Below are positions 35,118-44,019 of a DNA stretch of 59,287 nucleotides, piece by piece. Each line of letters begins with the position of its first letter. Position 1 is the first letter of the stretch. Source of the DNA: Candidatus Fermentibacterota bacterium (GTDB lineage Bacteria > Fermentibacterota > Fermentibacteria > Fermentibacterales > Fermentibacteraceae); assembly GCA_012523605.1 (NCBI GenBank), contig JAAYTY010000101.1:1-59287 (forward strand), read 5' to 3'. The translations under genes were made by a program, and so were the position numbers. A model generated the notes under the pieces. The model had not been told where the DNA came from, did no database searches, and was given only the letters and a program-made list of their open reading frames with translations.

Positions 35118-36146
35118 ATGGAAACAGGCGCGAGACTCGATTCTCCCGGATCCCTGCATCACGTCATGGGTCGCGGAGCAGAAGGCGCTGCGGTGTTCAA
35201 AAGCCCCGAAGCCTGTCGCGACTTCCTCGACAGGCTGGGCAGATCGGCATCGCAGACCGGGCTCTCCGTCCATGCCTGGACCATCATGCCGAACCATTTC
35301 CACCTCCTGGTCGAAGTAGGGGAACAGCCTCTGCAGATAGCCATGCACAGGCTGCTGACAGGGTTCAGCAACTACTACAACCGCAGATTCGAGCACCGCG
35401 GACACGTATTCATGACACGCTACAAGTCGATTCTGGTGCAGAAGGACGGATACCGCCTGGAACTCATCAGATACATACACCTGAACCCCCTGCGCGCAGG
35501 TCTCGTAGGTTCGTTGGCCGAACTGCAGAACTATCCCTGGTCGAGCCATACCGAAGTGATGACGGGGATCAGGACCGACTGGTACGACCCCCGCAGGGTT
35601 CTCGACGCCTTCTCGAGAAGCACTGGAAAAGCCCGCGACGCCTATCGCAGGTTCCTCGAGGAGGGTCTCGACCAGGCGGAGAGCGAGGAATACGAAAACG
35701 GCTGTTTCCTGATCGGCCGAAGGGGGATCGTCGAGGAAACCGGAGCCCGGGTCGACCAGAGAAGATACGATTTCCCCGGACCAGTTCTGGGCTCGAGGGA
35801 TTTCGCACGCAGTATCGCGTCACAGATCGAAGGGAGACATCGAACCGTGCGGAATCGCAGGGAAATGCACGAGTTTGTGGAGTTGGTCATCGAGATCTCT
35901 GTCGGTCTCTTCGGCGTGAACAGGGCTGCTCTTCATGGAGGCGGCAGGAAGGGTCGGATTTCCAGAGCGAGACTGGTCATCTCCAGAATCCTGGAGGATG
36001 CCGGGCTTCCGCGGATGGATATCGCAAGAGCGCTCCATGTAACACCGAGCGCTGTCTGCCTCGTCCTGCGCAGGCAACCCGGCGACGAAGACGCCGCAAT
36101 CGAAGCGACGATCAGGGACAGGATCGGCATGCAGTCTCGGGCCTGA
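35118..36146 (+). CDS. REP-associated tyrosine transposase-like protein (RAYT)
   Basis: 342 residues. The Y1_Tnp (IS200/HUH) domain occupies about 1-170, with HUH motif MPNHFHLLVE (His60, His62) and catalytic-type Tyr119 in LIRYIHLNPLRAGLV. The C-terminal ~170 residues include a helix-turn-helix-like region (MDIARALHVTPSAVCLVLRR), as in long RAYTs. No partner TnpB, terminal inverted repeat or target duplication was found, so it looks like a single-copy RAYT rather than an intact IS. It is an insertion-type gene between unrelated neighbours. Confidence 0.88.
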   Translation: METGARLDSPGSLHHVMGRGAEGAAVFKSPEACRDFLDRLGRSASQTGLSVHAWTIMPNHFHLLVEVGEQPLQIAMHRLLTGFSNYYNRRFEHRGHVFMTRYKSILVQKDGYRLELIRYIHLNPLRAGLVGSLAELQNYPWSSHTEVMTGIRTDWYDPRRVLDAFSRSTGKARDAYRRFLEEGLDQAESEEYENGCFLIGRRGIVEETGARVDQRRYDFPGPVLGSRDFARSIASQIEGRHRTVRNRREMHEFVELVIEISVGLFGVNRAALHGGGRKGRISRARLVISRILEDAGLPRMDIARALHVTPSAVCLVLRRQPGDEDAAIEATIRDRIGMQSRA

Positions 36147-36237
36147 ACCGAACCCGACAGACTCTCGTTCCTCCTGCCGGATCGAATCATGACCAGAAAG
36201 CGACCTCGAGCGGATGCCTGCGGTTTCTCAAACATCT

Positions 36238-37089
36238 TCAACCTGATACCGCAGCCGGGGCGAGATTGACGAGGAGGAGGGAGAGGGCCGTGAGCAGCAT
36301 GGAAACGAGGGCCGGGCGGGAAGGTTTTTCTCCGAAGACAGCCAGGGCGGCGGCTCCCGCAACGAGTATCGTGCCGCTCCCGTAGGCCGCGAACGCCACA
36401 GGCGCGGGCAGATCGCCCAACGCCGCCAGCAGGAACCTCGAGGCCAGCATGTTCGGCACTCCTATTGCAAGCCCCACCCCCGCGGACTTCGCGTCGATCC
36501 TCCATCCGGAATGCGCCAGCATCGGAAGGCTCAGCAGCATGGCCGTGGAGAACACGCTCAGGAGGAAGAGGCTTTCCGTTCCGGGAACGGCGTTTTTCTG
36601 GAAGAGCTTGTTCGAGAACTCGGCAAGCCCGCCGGAGACGAAGAGCAGCAGGAGGACGGGGGACAGCCGGCCACGGGCACCCGGCGAAGGAAGCCCCAGC
36701 GCCGCGAGCGCGAGCAATCCCAGAGCTACCCCGGCCCATTGCAGGGGAGGCGGGTTCTCGCCCCAAACCGTCACCGAGACGACCAGAGGAATCAGGATGC
36801 CGAGCTTGATCACGCTGCTCGAGATGCCGACTCCGCAGTTCGGAACGGCCGACTGGTAGAATACGAAGCCCAGAAGGTAGAACACGCCGCCGGCTACCCC
36901 GGCGCCCACGGCCCATCCGATGCCGCCCGACGACCCTTCCCCGGAGAGGAAGGATAGAAGCGACATGACGGCTGCAGCGAGATAGTTCGCCGTGACGACG
37001 ACGGGCCTGTGCGCGGACATCCTGTCGGAGGCTTTGAAGAGCACGGCAATCGATGCGCTGGAGATCATCGCCGCGAAAAGCCAGAGCAA
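36238..37089 (-). CDS. EamA/DMT-family transporter
   Basis: 283 residues, about ten hydrophobic helices in two EamA-like halves (1-130 and 140-283). The start is TTG, with GGAGGTG 8 bases upstream. Family features include VIKLGILIPLVVSVTVWGE closing the first half and YGSGTILVAGAAALAVFGEKPSR near the end of the second. These are inner-membrane drug/metabolite exporters or importers; the substrate cannot be read. It stands alone between the RAYT and a long intergenic region. Confidence 0.85.
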   Translation of the reverse strand: MLWLFAAMISSASIAVLFKASDRMSAHRPVVVTANYLAAAVMSLLSFLSGEGSSGGIGWAVGAGVAGGVFYLLGFVFYQSAVPNCGVGISSSVIKLGILIPLVVSVTVWGENPPPLQWAGVALGLLALAALGLPSPGARGRLSPVLLLLFVSGGLAEFSNKLFQKNAVPGTESLFLLSVFSTAMLLSLPMLAHSGWRIDAKSAGVGLAIGVPNMLASRFLLAALGDLPAPVAFAAYGSGTILVAGAAALAVFGEKPSRPALVSMLLTALSLLLVNLAPAAVSG

Positions 37090-37461
37090 CTCCGTTCACC
37101 TCCCCTTGCGGCACGCCCGTCCTCACAGGGCCGGAACATAACCCCGGCCAGGTCTTTGCGCCCTCTTGACATCCTGATCGCCCTGCGCGAGCTTACCCGT
37201 GCTCCGGCCTTTTGCCGGGGCTGGATCAGTTCCCTGGGCAGTTGTCGCGAAAAGAGAGCCTGGTAACCATTTCCGCTGCGTCTTTGACGATCCCGTTCCC
37301 CGTCTGCGCCCTTTCCAGCGCAATCAGGGTCATCATCGAGGCATGTGGTCACGGACTTCCGGTCTTCTCCCGGAGCCGACGGGCCCCTTTTCCGTCCTGC
37401 CTGCAGGGCGTGATCGGCCGCCGGGCCGAATAGCGGGCTGAGACCCGGAAGGAAGGTGTAG
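37090..37461. other. 372-base spacer upstream of the RRM gene
   Basis: No gene recognised. It contains a consensus TTGACA on the plus strand (37166-37171) without a matching -10, and a stem-loop at 37201-37221 (GCTCCGGC/GCCGGGGC, one G-U pair, CTTTT loop). The ~250 bases before the RRM start could be a long 5' leader, as seen for cold-shock-type RNA-binding proteins; that is inference. Confidence 0.4.
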
Positions 37462-37749
37462 ATGGGCAACAAGCTGTTTGTTGGTGGACTCGCATGGGCC
37501 ACTACCGACGTGACCCTGAAGGAGGCCTTCGCACAGCACGGCGAAGTGCGCGAGGCGAGGGTGGTTCTGGACAAGGAGACGGGGCGCTCGCGCGGTTTCG
37601 GCTTCGTCACATTCGCCTCGGAGGAGGATGCCGCCCGCGCCAAGGACGCCATGAACGGCGCCATGATCGACGGGAGGGCCGTCCGCGTGGACTTCTCGCA
37701 GGAGAAGGACCGTCCCGCGGGGCCCCGCCGCAACCCCCGCGAGCCCTAG
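37462..37749 (+). CDS. Single-RRM RNA-binding protein
   Basis: 95 residues. An RNA recognition motif fills 1-83, with RNP2 KLFVGGL and RNP1 RGFGFVTF (aromatic residues intact for RNA stacking). A short basic, Pro/Arg-rich tail follows (PAGPRRNPREP). Such glycine-rich-RBP-like proteins occur in cyanobacteria and many diderm lineages and are often cold-inducible. SD GGAAGG lies 6 bases before the ATG. Confidence 0.93.
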   Translation: MGNKLFVGGLAWATTDVTLKEAFAQHGEVREARVVLDKETGRSRGFGFVTFASEEDAARAKDAMNGAMIDGRAVRVDFSQEKDRPAGPRRNPREP

Positions 37750-37777
37750 AGCCGCGTCCGAAAACCCTGAAACCTGC

Positions 37778-37802
37778 GGGGGCGAGCACGAGGCCCGCCC
37801 CC
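37778..37802 (+). terminator. Weak hairpin after RRM gene
   Basis: A 7-bp stem GGGGGCG (37778-37784) / CGCCCCC (37796-37802) has an 11-base loop and no T-run. It lies in the 69-base gap between the RRM gene and the MFS transporter; termination is possible but not strong. Confidence 0.35.
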
Positions 37803-37818
37803 CCTCATCACTAGAACC

Positions 37819-39054
37819 ATGAACTGCCGACCCCTCCGAAGACTCGCCGGCTTCCTGGGCCTGAGGCGAAGCATCGTCGGGCTGCTCACTATGGCCGTCC
37901 TCGTGGGCATGGGCGAGCGTATGGCCGAGCGCTTCCTTCCGGTGTATCTCATGGCGCTGGGCGGAGGAGCCCTCTCAGTGGGTCTCCTCAATGGAATGGA
38001 CAATCTGCTCTCGGCCCTCTACTCCTTCCCCGGGGGCTATCTCTCGGACAGGCTGGGCACGAAGCGAGCCCTTGGGCTTTTCAACCTCCTCGCCATCGCC
38101 GGATATGCGATCGTCATCGCGGTCCCGAAGTGGGAGGCGGTAATAGCAGGGTCGGCGCTGTTCCTCAGCTGGACGGCCATCTCCCTTCCCGCAACGATGG
38201 ATCTGGTGTCGAGATCCCTTCCCCGGAACAAGCGCACGATGGGCGTTTCTCTCCATTCGCTCGTGAGACGTGTTCCCATGGCTCTCGGCCCCGTCCTCGG
38301 AGGGCTCTGCATAGACCGCTGGGGGCGCGTGGATGGCGTCAGGACGGCCTTCATCGCGGCGGCGGCGATGGCCGTCCTCTCCACGGTGGCGCAGCAGATC
38401 CTTATAAGGGAGGAGAAGGTCGCGCGGAAGAGGGCGGAGAAGAACCCCCTGAGGCTCTGGCGCGAGATGAGCCCCGACCTCAGGAACCTGCTGACCTCGG
38501 ACATCCTCATCAGGTTCTGCGAGCAGATACCCTACGCCTTCATGGCGATATGGTGCATGGAGGTGATCGGCACAGCCGGCGTGGGAGGCGCCCCGGTCAA
38601 CGCAACCCAGTTCGGTCTTCTGACCTCTGTCGAGATGGCCACGGCCATGCTGGTCTACATACCCGTGGCCTGGCTGGCCGACAGGGGAGGAAAGAAGCCC
38701 TTCGTTCTCGCGACATTCGTCTTCTTCACGATCTTCCCGCTGGCGTTGTGGCTCTCTAGATCCTTCTGGCCGCTGGTGGCGGCCTTCGTGGTGCGAGGCC
38801 TCAAGGAGTTCGGCGAACCCACGCGCAAGGCCCTTATAATGGACCACGCCCCGGAGGACAGAAAGGCAGGGATGTTCGGCCTCTACTATCTGGTGCGCGA
38901 CGTGATCGTCTCGATCGCGGCTTTCGCCGGAGCGCTGCTCTGGATGATCTCGCCGGCCGTGAATTTCATTGCAGCATCGTCATTCGGACTCGCGGGGACC
39001 GTCTGGTTCGCGCTCCGGGGAAGAGACTCGAGCCCCGCACCGACTCGCTCCTGA
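37819..39054 (+). CDS. MFS transporter
   Basis: 411 residues with about 11-12 membrane helices. The MFS loop 2-3 signature appears as GGYLSDRLGTKRAL and a second copy as AWLADRGGKKPFVL. A central cytoplasmic loop (REEKVARKRAEKNPLRLWREM) separates the halves. Substrate is unknown; drug or sugar efflux is common in the family. No clear SD precedes the ATG. Confidence 0.88.
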   Translation: MNCRPLRRLAGFLGLRRSIVGLLTMAVLVGMGERMAERFLPVYLMALGGGALSVGLLNGMDNLLSALYSFPGGYLSDRLGTKRALGLFNLLAIAGYAIVIAVPKWEAVIAGSALFLSWTAISLPATMDLVSRSLPRNKRTMGVSLHSLVRRVPMALGPVLGGLCIDRWGRVDGVRTAFIAAAAMAVLSTVAQQILIREEKVARKRAEKNPLRLWREMSPDLRNLLTSDILIRFCEQIPYAFMAIWCMEVIGTAGVGGAPVNATQFGLLTSVEMATAMLVYIPVAWLADRGGKKPFVLATFVFFTIFPLALWLSRSFWPLVAAFVVRGLKEFGEPTRKALIMDHAPEDRKAGMFGLYYLVRDVIVSIAAFAGALLWMISPAVNFIAASSFGLAGTVWFALRGRDSSPAPTRS

Positions 39055-39076
39055 CACCCTCCGGGAATCTCCGCGC

Positions 39077-40153
39077 CTACATCCTCAGCCAGGCTTCGAC
39101 CTCCGGCAGGACATGCTCCGGAATGGTGTGACCCCCGTCGAACCGCCGGAAGGTCACGTCGTAGCCCAGGGAGGAGAGAGTGTCGCGCGCACCTTCACCG
39201 CAGGAGTAGTCCACCATGCCGTCCATCGTGCCGTGGCAGATGAAGACCCTCAGGTTCCGGGCTTCATGCAGGAGTTCCGGCCCGTTCCTCTCGAGGTCGA
39301 GGCGCCCGCCGAAGCAGAGGATTCCTTCGACCCGGTCGTGATTGGAAAGACCCGCGTCGTAAGCCAGAGCGCAGCCCTGTGAGAATCCCAGGAGATACAC
39401 TTCGGAGACCGCTATCTCCTCGGACACGGCATCCACCACACGCATCACCTGGTCCACAGCCAGATCCCAGCTCCTCGTCCGGCTCGCGGAATCGCCCCAG
39501 GCCCCGCCGGCCCATGAATACCCGGGGGAGCTGCCGCCGTTCATCGCGTACGGCGACTCCGGAACGGCCATTGCGAACCAGGGAGACTCGAACTCCCGCC
39601 AGAGCCCGGCGAACCTCTCCGCGGAGTCTCCGTATCCGTGCAGCGCAACGACGAGCTTCAGAGGCCTGCCTGGAACCTGCACATCCGGAAGAAAGAGCCT
39701 CACCGGCACGAGGCATCCGGTCTCGATCATCATCACACGCCCGCCGGCCAGTTCGCGCTGACGCGCCTCCTCCACGAGGCTGTCGAACACGGCGGAGAAG
39801 AATCCGCTGCCCCGCACGGCCTCGAAGTCGGGATCCATTCCCGCGAAGCCCATGTCGGTGAAGCCCGCAGTCACGGCACGCTCCAGCGTCACTGCGGCGA
39901 GCGTATCCATGCCAAGCAGGCCGTAGCAGCAGGCCAGATTGTAGATGTTGCGGGAATTCCTGGCGTCATGGGACAGCAGTTCGAGGTAAAGGGAAGCGGC
40001 ACGGGCGTGATCGCCGGCATGGTAGGCGGTGCCGGCCGCCGTTTCGAGTGAGTCGAGGTCGATCTCCAGGAAATCGCCCGAGGAAGGATCGAACGGATCG
40101 GGCCCGGCAGAAGCCGCCAGAGCGGCGAGGAGAACCATCGCCAGGGTTTTCAT
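39077..40153 (-). CDS. Exported TPR-fused carboxylesterase/phospholipase-like hydrolase
   Basis: 358 residues: signal peptide (1-16), a short TPR-like helical region (about 37-100), then an alpha/beta hydrolase of the carboxylesterase type 2 family (about 150-358). The nucleophile is Ser258 in GFSQG, the acid is Asp311 or Asp315 (HGTMDGMVDY), and His342 completes the triad (GGHTIP). The oxyanion region is ALHGYGDS. The TPR-esterase fusion suggests a periplasmic enzyme with a protein partner. It converges on the MFS gene with a 22-base gap. Confidence 0.85.
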   Translation of the reverse strand: MKTLAMVLLAALAASAGPDPFDPSSGDFLEIDLDSLETAAGTAYHAGDHARAASLYLELLSHDARNSRNIYNLACCYGLLGMDTLAAVTLERAVTAGFTDMGFAGMDPDFEAVRGSGFFSAVFDSLVEEARQRELAGGRVMMIETGCLVPVRLFLPDVQVPGRPLKLVVALHGYGDSAERFAGLWREFESPWFAMAVPESPYAMNGGSSPGYSWAGGAWGDSASRTRSWDLAVDQVMRVVDAVSEEIAVSEVYLLGFSQGCALAYDAGLSNHDRVEGILCFGGRLDLERNGPELLHEARNLRVFICHGTMDGMVDYSCGEGARDTLSSLGYDVTFRRFDGGHTIPEHVLPEVEAWLRM

Positions 40154-40372
40154 GCCCTCATCCCTTCATGCGATCGTGGATTGCCATCGCAGGACGCGCC
40201 GGAATGCGTCAATACACAGTCCGATGCGGTCACAACGAACAGGACGCTCCCGCCTCGGTGGAAACGCTCCCCCTGTCCGCCCGCAGGCGCCGGGAATTCG
40301 TCATCCGGAGGGATGGTCCTGCTGATACTCCCCGACATCCTGGAGTTCAGGCATCGCAGACGACGGAGAGCC

Positions 40373-40570
40373 TCAGCCCCCGCTCATCAGATGCAGAACG
40401 TCCACCTCGGAACCGTCGGGCACCGGGGTCGAGTCGTATGCGGTGCGCTCGACCAGCCGGCCGTCGATGCGCACGATAAGGAGGGGGAAGCTGTATTTCC
40501 GCTCCCGGAGGATGTCCCTGACCGTCATCCCCTCACGCCACTCCACGGGCTCCCCGTTGACAGTGATCAC
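40373..40570 (-). CDS. ThiS/MoaD-family sulfur carrier
   Basis: 65 residues, ubiquitin-like beta-grasp fold ending in Gly-Gly (HLMSGG), the C-terminus that is adenylated and thiocarboxylated. Its place 8 bases after the AOR gene, opposite a ThiF/MoeB-like gene, argues for a dedicated role in the pterin (tungsten) cofactor rather than thiamine; that role is inference. GTG start. The ~200 bases between this gene and the esterase start hold nothing recognisable. Confidence 0.88.
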   Translation of the reverse strand: MITVNGEPVEWREGMTVRDILRERKYSFPLLIVRIDGRLVERTAYDSTPVPDGSEVDVLHLMSGG

Positions 40571-40578
40571 ACGCCGGA

Positions 40579-42756
40579 TCAGCCTCCCAGCGACTTCACG
40601 ACATCCACCACTTCGGGATAGTCGATGCCGAGGTCGCGCAGGGTCTCGACCCTGGGAATGCCCTCCGGCGTCCAGCCCTTCCTCTTGTAGACGGCGTCGA
40701 GGAGCTTCTCGTACCTCTGCTCCCTGTAGGTTCTCAGAGCCTTCACCTTCTCCGCGGTGGACATGCCGGATGGGTCCACCTCTGCCTGTTCGCGAAGCTG
40801 TTTGTCGTACCTCTCTGCGCGGGACTCGTACTCCTCGACGGTCACGGGGCCCATCATCCTGTAGGGCGGCCTGTCGTCGGATCGCCTGCCGCGCCCCATC
40901 CTGAGGCAGAACACCTTCTGGAAGTTGTAAACCCTCGCGGACTGCCGGATCAGCTCCTCCTTGTCGATGTTCCGACCGGTGATGGCATTGAAGATGTCAA
41001 CGTAGTTCTGCACATGCTCGGGAACCTTGGCCGGTTCGGAAGTCTGCGCGTTGTCAGCGGGCTCGATGTCGTTCCATGGCAGCTTGCACAGGCCCTGCAG
41101 GCCGAACCACGTCCGGAACATGGGGAAGTAATAGAGAGCCTCGGCCTTGTCCTCGAAGGTCGGAATGCGGTTGTTCACCATGTCCATGAATATCAGCCAG
41201 GCCTCGTCGTGCTGGGGCCCCTTGAGAGCCATGCTGTAGCCGCCCTGCTGGGCCAGCGACTCCTTGGAGACGTACTGGGAGTACTCGAGGCCCTTGCACT
41301 CGCAGCCGATGTCCGCGAGGAGTGCCGGGGCTGCGCCGAACTCCTCGGCGAAGTGCTTCTTCATCCGCCTGACGCCCATGCCCGCGATCAATCCGAATCC
41401 CTCGCCGCGCGCAATCCCGTGCAGCATCTCCAGGACGGCCCGCCAGTTGCCCCAGTTCAGCTCCAGGCCTCCCGTCCTCTCGGAGTTCAGGATCCCCTTC
41501 TCCCAGCATTCCATACAGAAGGCCGTCAGTGTGCCGAACGAGATGGTGTCGATCCCGTAGGTGTCGCAGTAGAAGTTGATCTCGAGCACGGCCCGGGCGT
41601 CGAAGACGCCGATATTGGAGCCACAGCCCGCCACCGTCTCGTACTCGGGGCCGTCCACCGTTACCCTGTCTCCGGCGTATGGGCCGGTGAGGAGTTCGAA
41701 TCCGTCGGCCGCCTTGGCGCAGGCGAGGGTGCATCCGTACCAGCACCCGTCGGGCAGGTCGTGAGTGACCATTGCCGAGAAATGATGGGAGTCGATCTTC
41801 GAGGCATCGGGATGGGACCCGTACTTGAAGTTGTGGGTGGGAAGCAGATCGTACTCGTCCATTATCTCGGTGAGGTGTGCGGTGCCGATCTCGCGCATCC
41901 TGCACTGCTGGTCGTCCAGCTCTACGATCTCCCTGTGGAGCTTCAACCCGGTGGTCTGCAGTGTGGGGAGGTCCGCAGGGTTGTTGGAGGCGACATCCAG
42001 CCCGGAGTACTTCACGACAAGCGCCCTTAGCTTCTTGTTCCGGAATACGGTGCCGACCCCTCCCCTTCCGGCCTGCTTCAACCGGGCCACTTTCCTTCGC
42101 GGGTCATAGAACGAGAAGTTCAGGCATCCCACGAGCGCATGATCCGCCCCGCGCCCCGCGGATACGCTCGACACGTACCGTCTGCCGGCCTCGTCTGATG
42201 CGAAGACGTCGAGCATCTCCTCGGCGAGGACGTGGCTGTCAACCGCGCCGGAGGGGGCCGAGATGATCCGCACTATTCCCTCGTCGCCGTCCACGAAGAT
42301 AATCGTCTCGCCGGCGGCCCTGCCCTGGATCTCCATGGCGTCGAATCCGGAGAACTTCAGGTATGGGCCGAAGTAGCCGCCCACATTGCAGTCGATCGGA
42401 ATCCCGGTGAGCGGAGAGAGGGAAACCACCAGTGATTTCCCCGAGCCGGGATAGCTCGTGTTCCCGCAGATAGGGCCCATCCCAATGTTGATCTCGTTCT
42501 CGGGATCGTCCCACCTCGTAGAGGGCGAGACGGCGTCCCAGAGGAGTTTCATCCCGAAGCCCTTCCCGCCTGTGAACTTCGCCTTCATCTCCTCCGAGAC
42601 GGGTTTTTCCCTTATCTCAAGAGTGCCCGGGTTCACATAGAGGGTTCGGTCGTTGTAGCCCCTTCGGACGGGCCTCTTCTCGTACCTGTACTCCGCGAGA
42701 ACCCTGTAGCCGGCCTTGAGCCCGGCGGGGTCGGCCTTTCTGGAAACCTCGCTCAT
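40579..42756 (-). CDS. Tungsten-type aldehyde:ferredoxin oxidoreductase family enzyme
   Basis: 725 residues; ATG overlaps the polyferredoxin stop (ATGA). The N-terminal AOR domain has the pterin-binding block MGPICGNTSYPGSGKSLVVSL ... DCNVGGYFGPYLKFSGFDAMEI. The [4Fe-4S] ligands appear as Cys338, Cys342 and Cys346 (CWYGCTLAC) plus a later Cys in LQGLCKLPW. Family enzymes oxidise aldehydes or reduce acids with ferredoxin. The first Cys spacing is x3 rather than the x2 of Pyrococcus AOR, and the protein is ~100 residues longer. Substrate unknown; AorB-like or BamB-like are both possible. Confidence 0.92.
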   Translation of the reverse strand: MSEVSRKADPAGLKAGYRVLAEYRYEKRPVRRGYNDRTLYVNPGTLEIREKPVSEEMKAKFTGGKGFGMKLLWDAVSPSTRWDDPENEINIGMGPICGNTSYPGSGKSLVVSLSPLTGIPIDCNVGGYFGPYLKFSGFDAMEIQGRAAGETIIFVDGDEGIVRIISAPSGAVDSHVLAEEMLDVFASDEAGRRYVSSVSAGRGADHALVGCLNFSFYDPRRKVARLKQAGRGGVGTVFRNKKLRALVVKYSGLDVASNNPADLPTLQTTGLKLHREIVELDDQQCRMREIGTAHLTEIMDEYDLLPTHNFKYGSHPDASKIDSHHFSAMVTHDLPDGCWYGCTLACAKAADGFELLTGPYAGDRVTVDGPEYETVAGCGSNIGVFDARAVLEINFYCDTYGIDTISFGTLTAFCMECWEKGILNSERTGGLELNWGNWRAVLEMLHGIARGEGFGLIAGMGVRRMKKHFAEEFGAAPALLADIGCECKGLEYSQYVSKESLAQQGGYSMALKGPQHDEAWLIFMDMVNNRIPTFEDKAEALYYFPMFRTWFGLQGLCKLPWNDIEPADNAQTSEPAKVPEHVQNYVDIFNAITGRNIDKEELIRQSARVYNFQKVFCLRMGRGRRSDDRPPYRMMGPVTVEEYESRAERYDKQLREQAEVDPSGMSTAEKVKALRTYREQRYEKLLDAVYKRKGWTPEGIPRVETLRDLGIDYPEVVDVVKSLGG

Positions 42757-43157
42757 TCCTCGCCCTCCACTGCTATCTCGATGGCTCCGGTCGGGCATTT
42801 CCCCACGCAGGCACCGCAGGCTATGCACTTGAAGGGATTCTTCAGACCGGGGTGAAAACGCATCGCTCCGATGGGGCACACCGCGACGCACGCGAGGCAC
42901 CCGACACAGAGTCTCCTGTCCAGCACCACGACGCCCTGTCTGGAGACGGTCAGCGCCTGAACCGGGCATTCGACGACGCAGAGCCTGCACTTCTGGTCGC
43001 ACACGACGATTCGGCCACCCTCCCCGGCAGCCTCGATGCGGATGCACGACCTCGCAGGATCGTCCTCCTTGAAGAAGGTCTTCGAGCATGCGGTCATGCA
43101 GGCCCCGCAGGCCGTGCACTTGTCGTCGTAGTGCTTCAGGTACTTGATCGCCGGCAA
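42753..43157 (-). CDS. Polyferredoxin with four [4Fe-4S] motifs (AorA-like)
   Basis: 134 residues from a TTG start with SD GGAGGTG. Sixteen Cys form four cluster motifs: CTACGACMTAC, CDQKCRLCVVEC, CVGCLACVAVC and CIACGACVGKC. The small size and its position just upstream of the AOR gene match the electron-transfer subunit AorA of Aromatoleum AOR, whose four-cluster subunits wire catalytic subunits together. No flavoprotein AorC is encoded in the window. Confidence 0.93.
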   Translation of the reverse strand: MPAIKYLKHYDDKCTACGACMTACSKTFFKEDDPARSCIRIEAAGEGGRIVVCDQKCRLCVVECPVQALTVSRQGVVVLDRRLCVGCLACVAVCPIGAMRFHPGLKNPFKCIACGACVGKCPTGAIEIAVEGEE

Positions 43158-43305
43158 ATCGCCACCTCCGTGCGGTTATCGGAAGGCCCCGGGCGGACCT
43201 TCCGGCAATTGCGGAGAGGCCGCCCCCGGAGAATGATATCCAGTGACGAAACCTAGCATCCCGAGGCATGTCCGGGCAATGCCCCGCTGAGCGAGAGGGG
43301 GTGTC

Positions 43306-43938
43306 ATGGGCCGCTCGATGGAGATCTTCCGGGACAATCCCCCGGGCACCGCGGAAAAGCTCTCTCTCTGCAGGGCCGGGATTGCAGGCGCGGGGGGGAT
43401 AGGCTCAAATGCCGCCCTGCTTCTCGCGCGGTCCGGGATCGGCTCGCTCGTGATCGCTGACTTCGATCGCGTCGAGACGGCCAACCTCAACCGCCAGGCC
43501 TATCGCGCAGACCAGGCCGGACGGCTGAAGGTCGAGGCGCTCTCGGAGAATCTCGCGTTGATCGATCCCGGGCTGGAAGTCCTGGCTTTCCCGGTCAGGC
43601 TCGACCGTTCGAACATCTGCGGTATCTTCGAAGGCTGTCATGTGCTTGTGGAGGCGCTGGACCTCGACGAGTCGAAGCACATGCTGCTCGAGTGCTGGAT
43701 GCGGGGTCTGCCGGATGTCCCGATAGTGGCGGTCTCGGGAATCGCCGGGGCGGGCCCGGCCGAGGAGATAGTCACTGACAGGCGCCGAGGACTCTCGATC
43801 GTGGGCGACCGGCACAGCCACCTGCGGTCGGGCACTCTGGCGACGCGGGTGGGTGTCGCCGCAGCCCTTGCTGCGCACGAGGCGGTTCGCATACTCCTCG
43901 AGGGAGGGACGGCGGCCGCGGGTCGTTCGTCATCATGA
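43306..43938 (+). CDS. ThiF/MoeB-family adenylyltransferase
   Basis: 210 residues, Rossmann E1-like fold. It has the nucleotide loop GAGGIGSN (about 29-36) and the DFDRVETANLNRQ block carrying catalytic Asp and Arg. No CxxC zinc pair is visible, so it is a short ThiF form. It activates a ThiS/MoaD C-terminus by adenylation, and the divergent ThiS gene is the obvious partner. SD GAGAGGGGG lies 5 bases upstream of the ATG. Confidence 0.9.
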   Translation: MGRSMEIFRDNPPGTAEKLSLCRAGIAGAGGIGSNAALLLARSGIGSLVIADFDRVETANLNRQAYRADQAGRLKVEALSENLALIDPGLEVLAFPVRLDRSNICGIFEGCHVLVEALDLDESKHMLLECWMRGLPDVPIVAVSGIAGAGPAEEIVTDRRRGLSIVGDRHSHLRSGTLATRVGVAAALAAHEAVRILLEGGTAAAGRSSS

Positions 43939-44019
43939 TGACGGTGTTGACGCGCCTCGCAGGGACACAGTCTGCGTTCCATGGACTGGGGCGCGTCGGA
44001 GATTCGACGGAGGCGGAGA

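Noticed and set aside
37201..37221. Intrinsic terminator
   Set aside because: The 8-bp hairpin has its T-run in the loop, not after the stem, and no gene ends just upstream on either strand.
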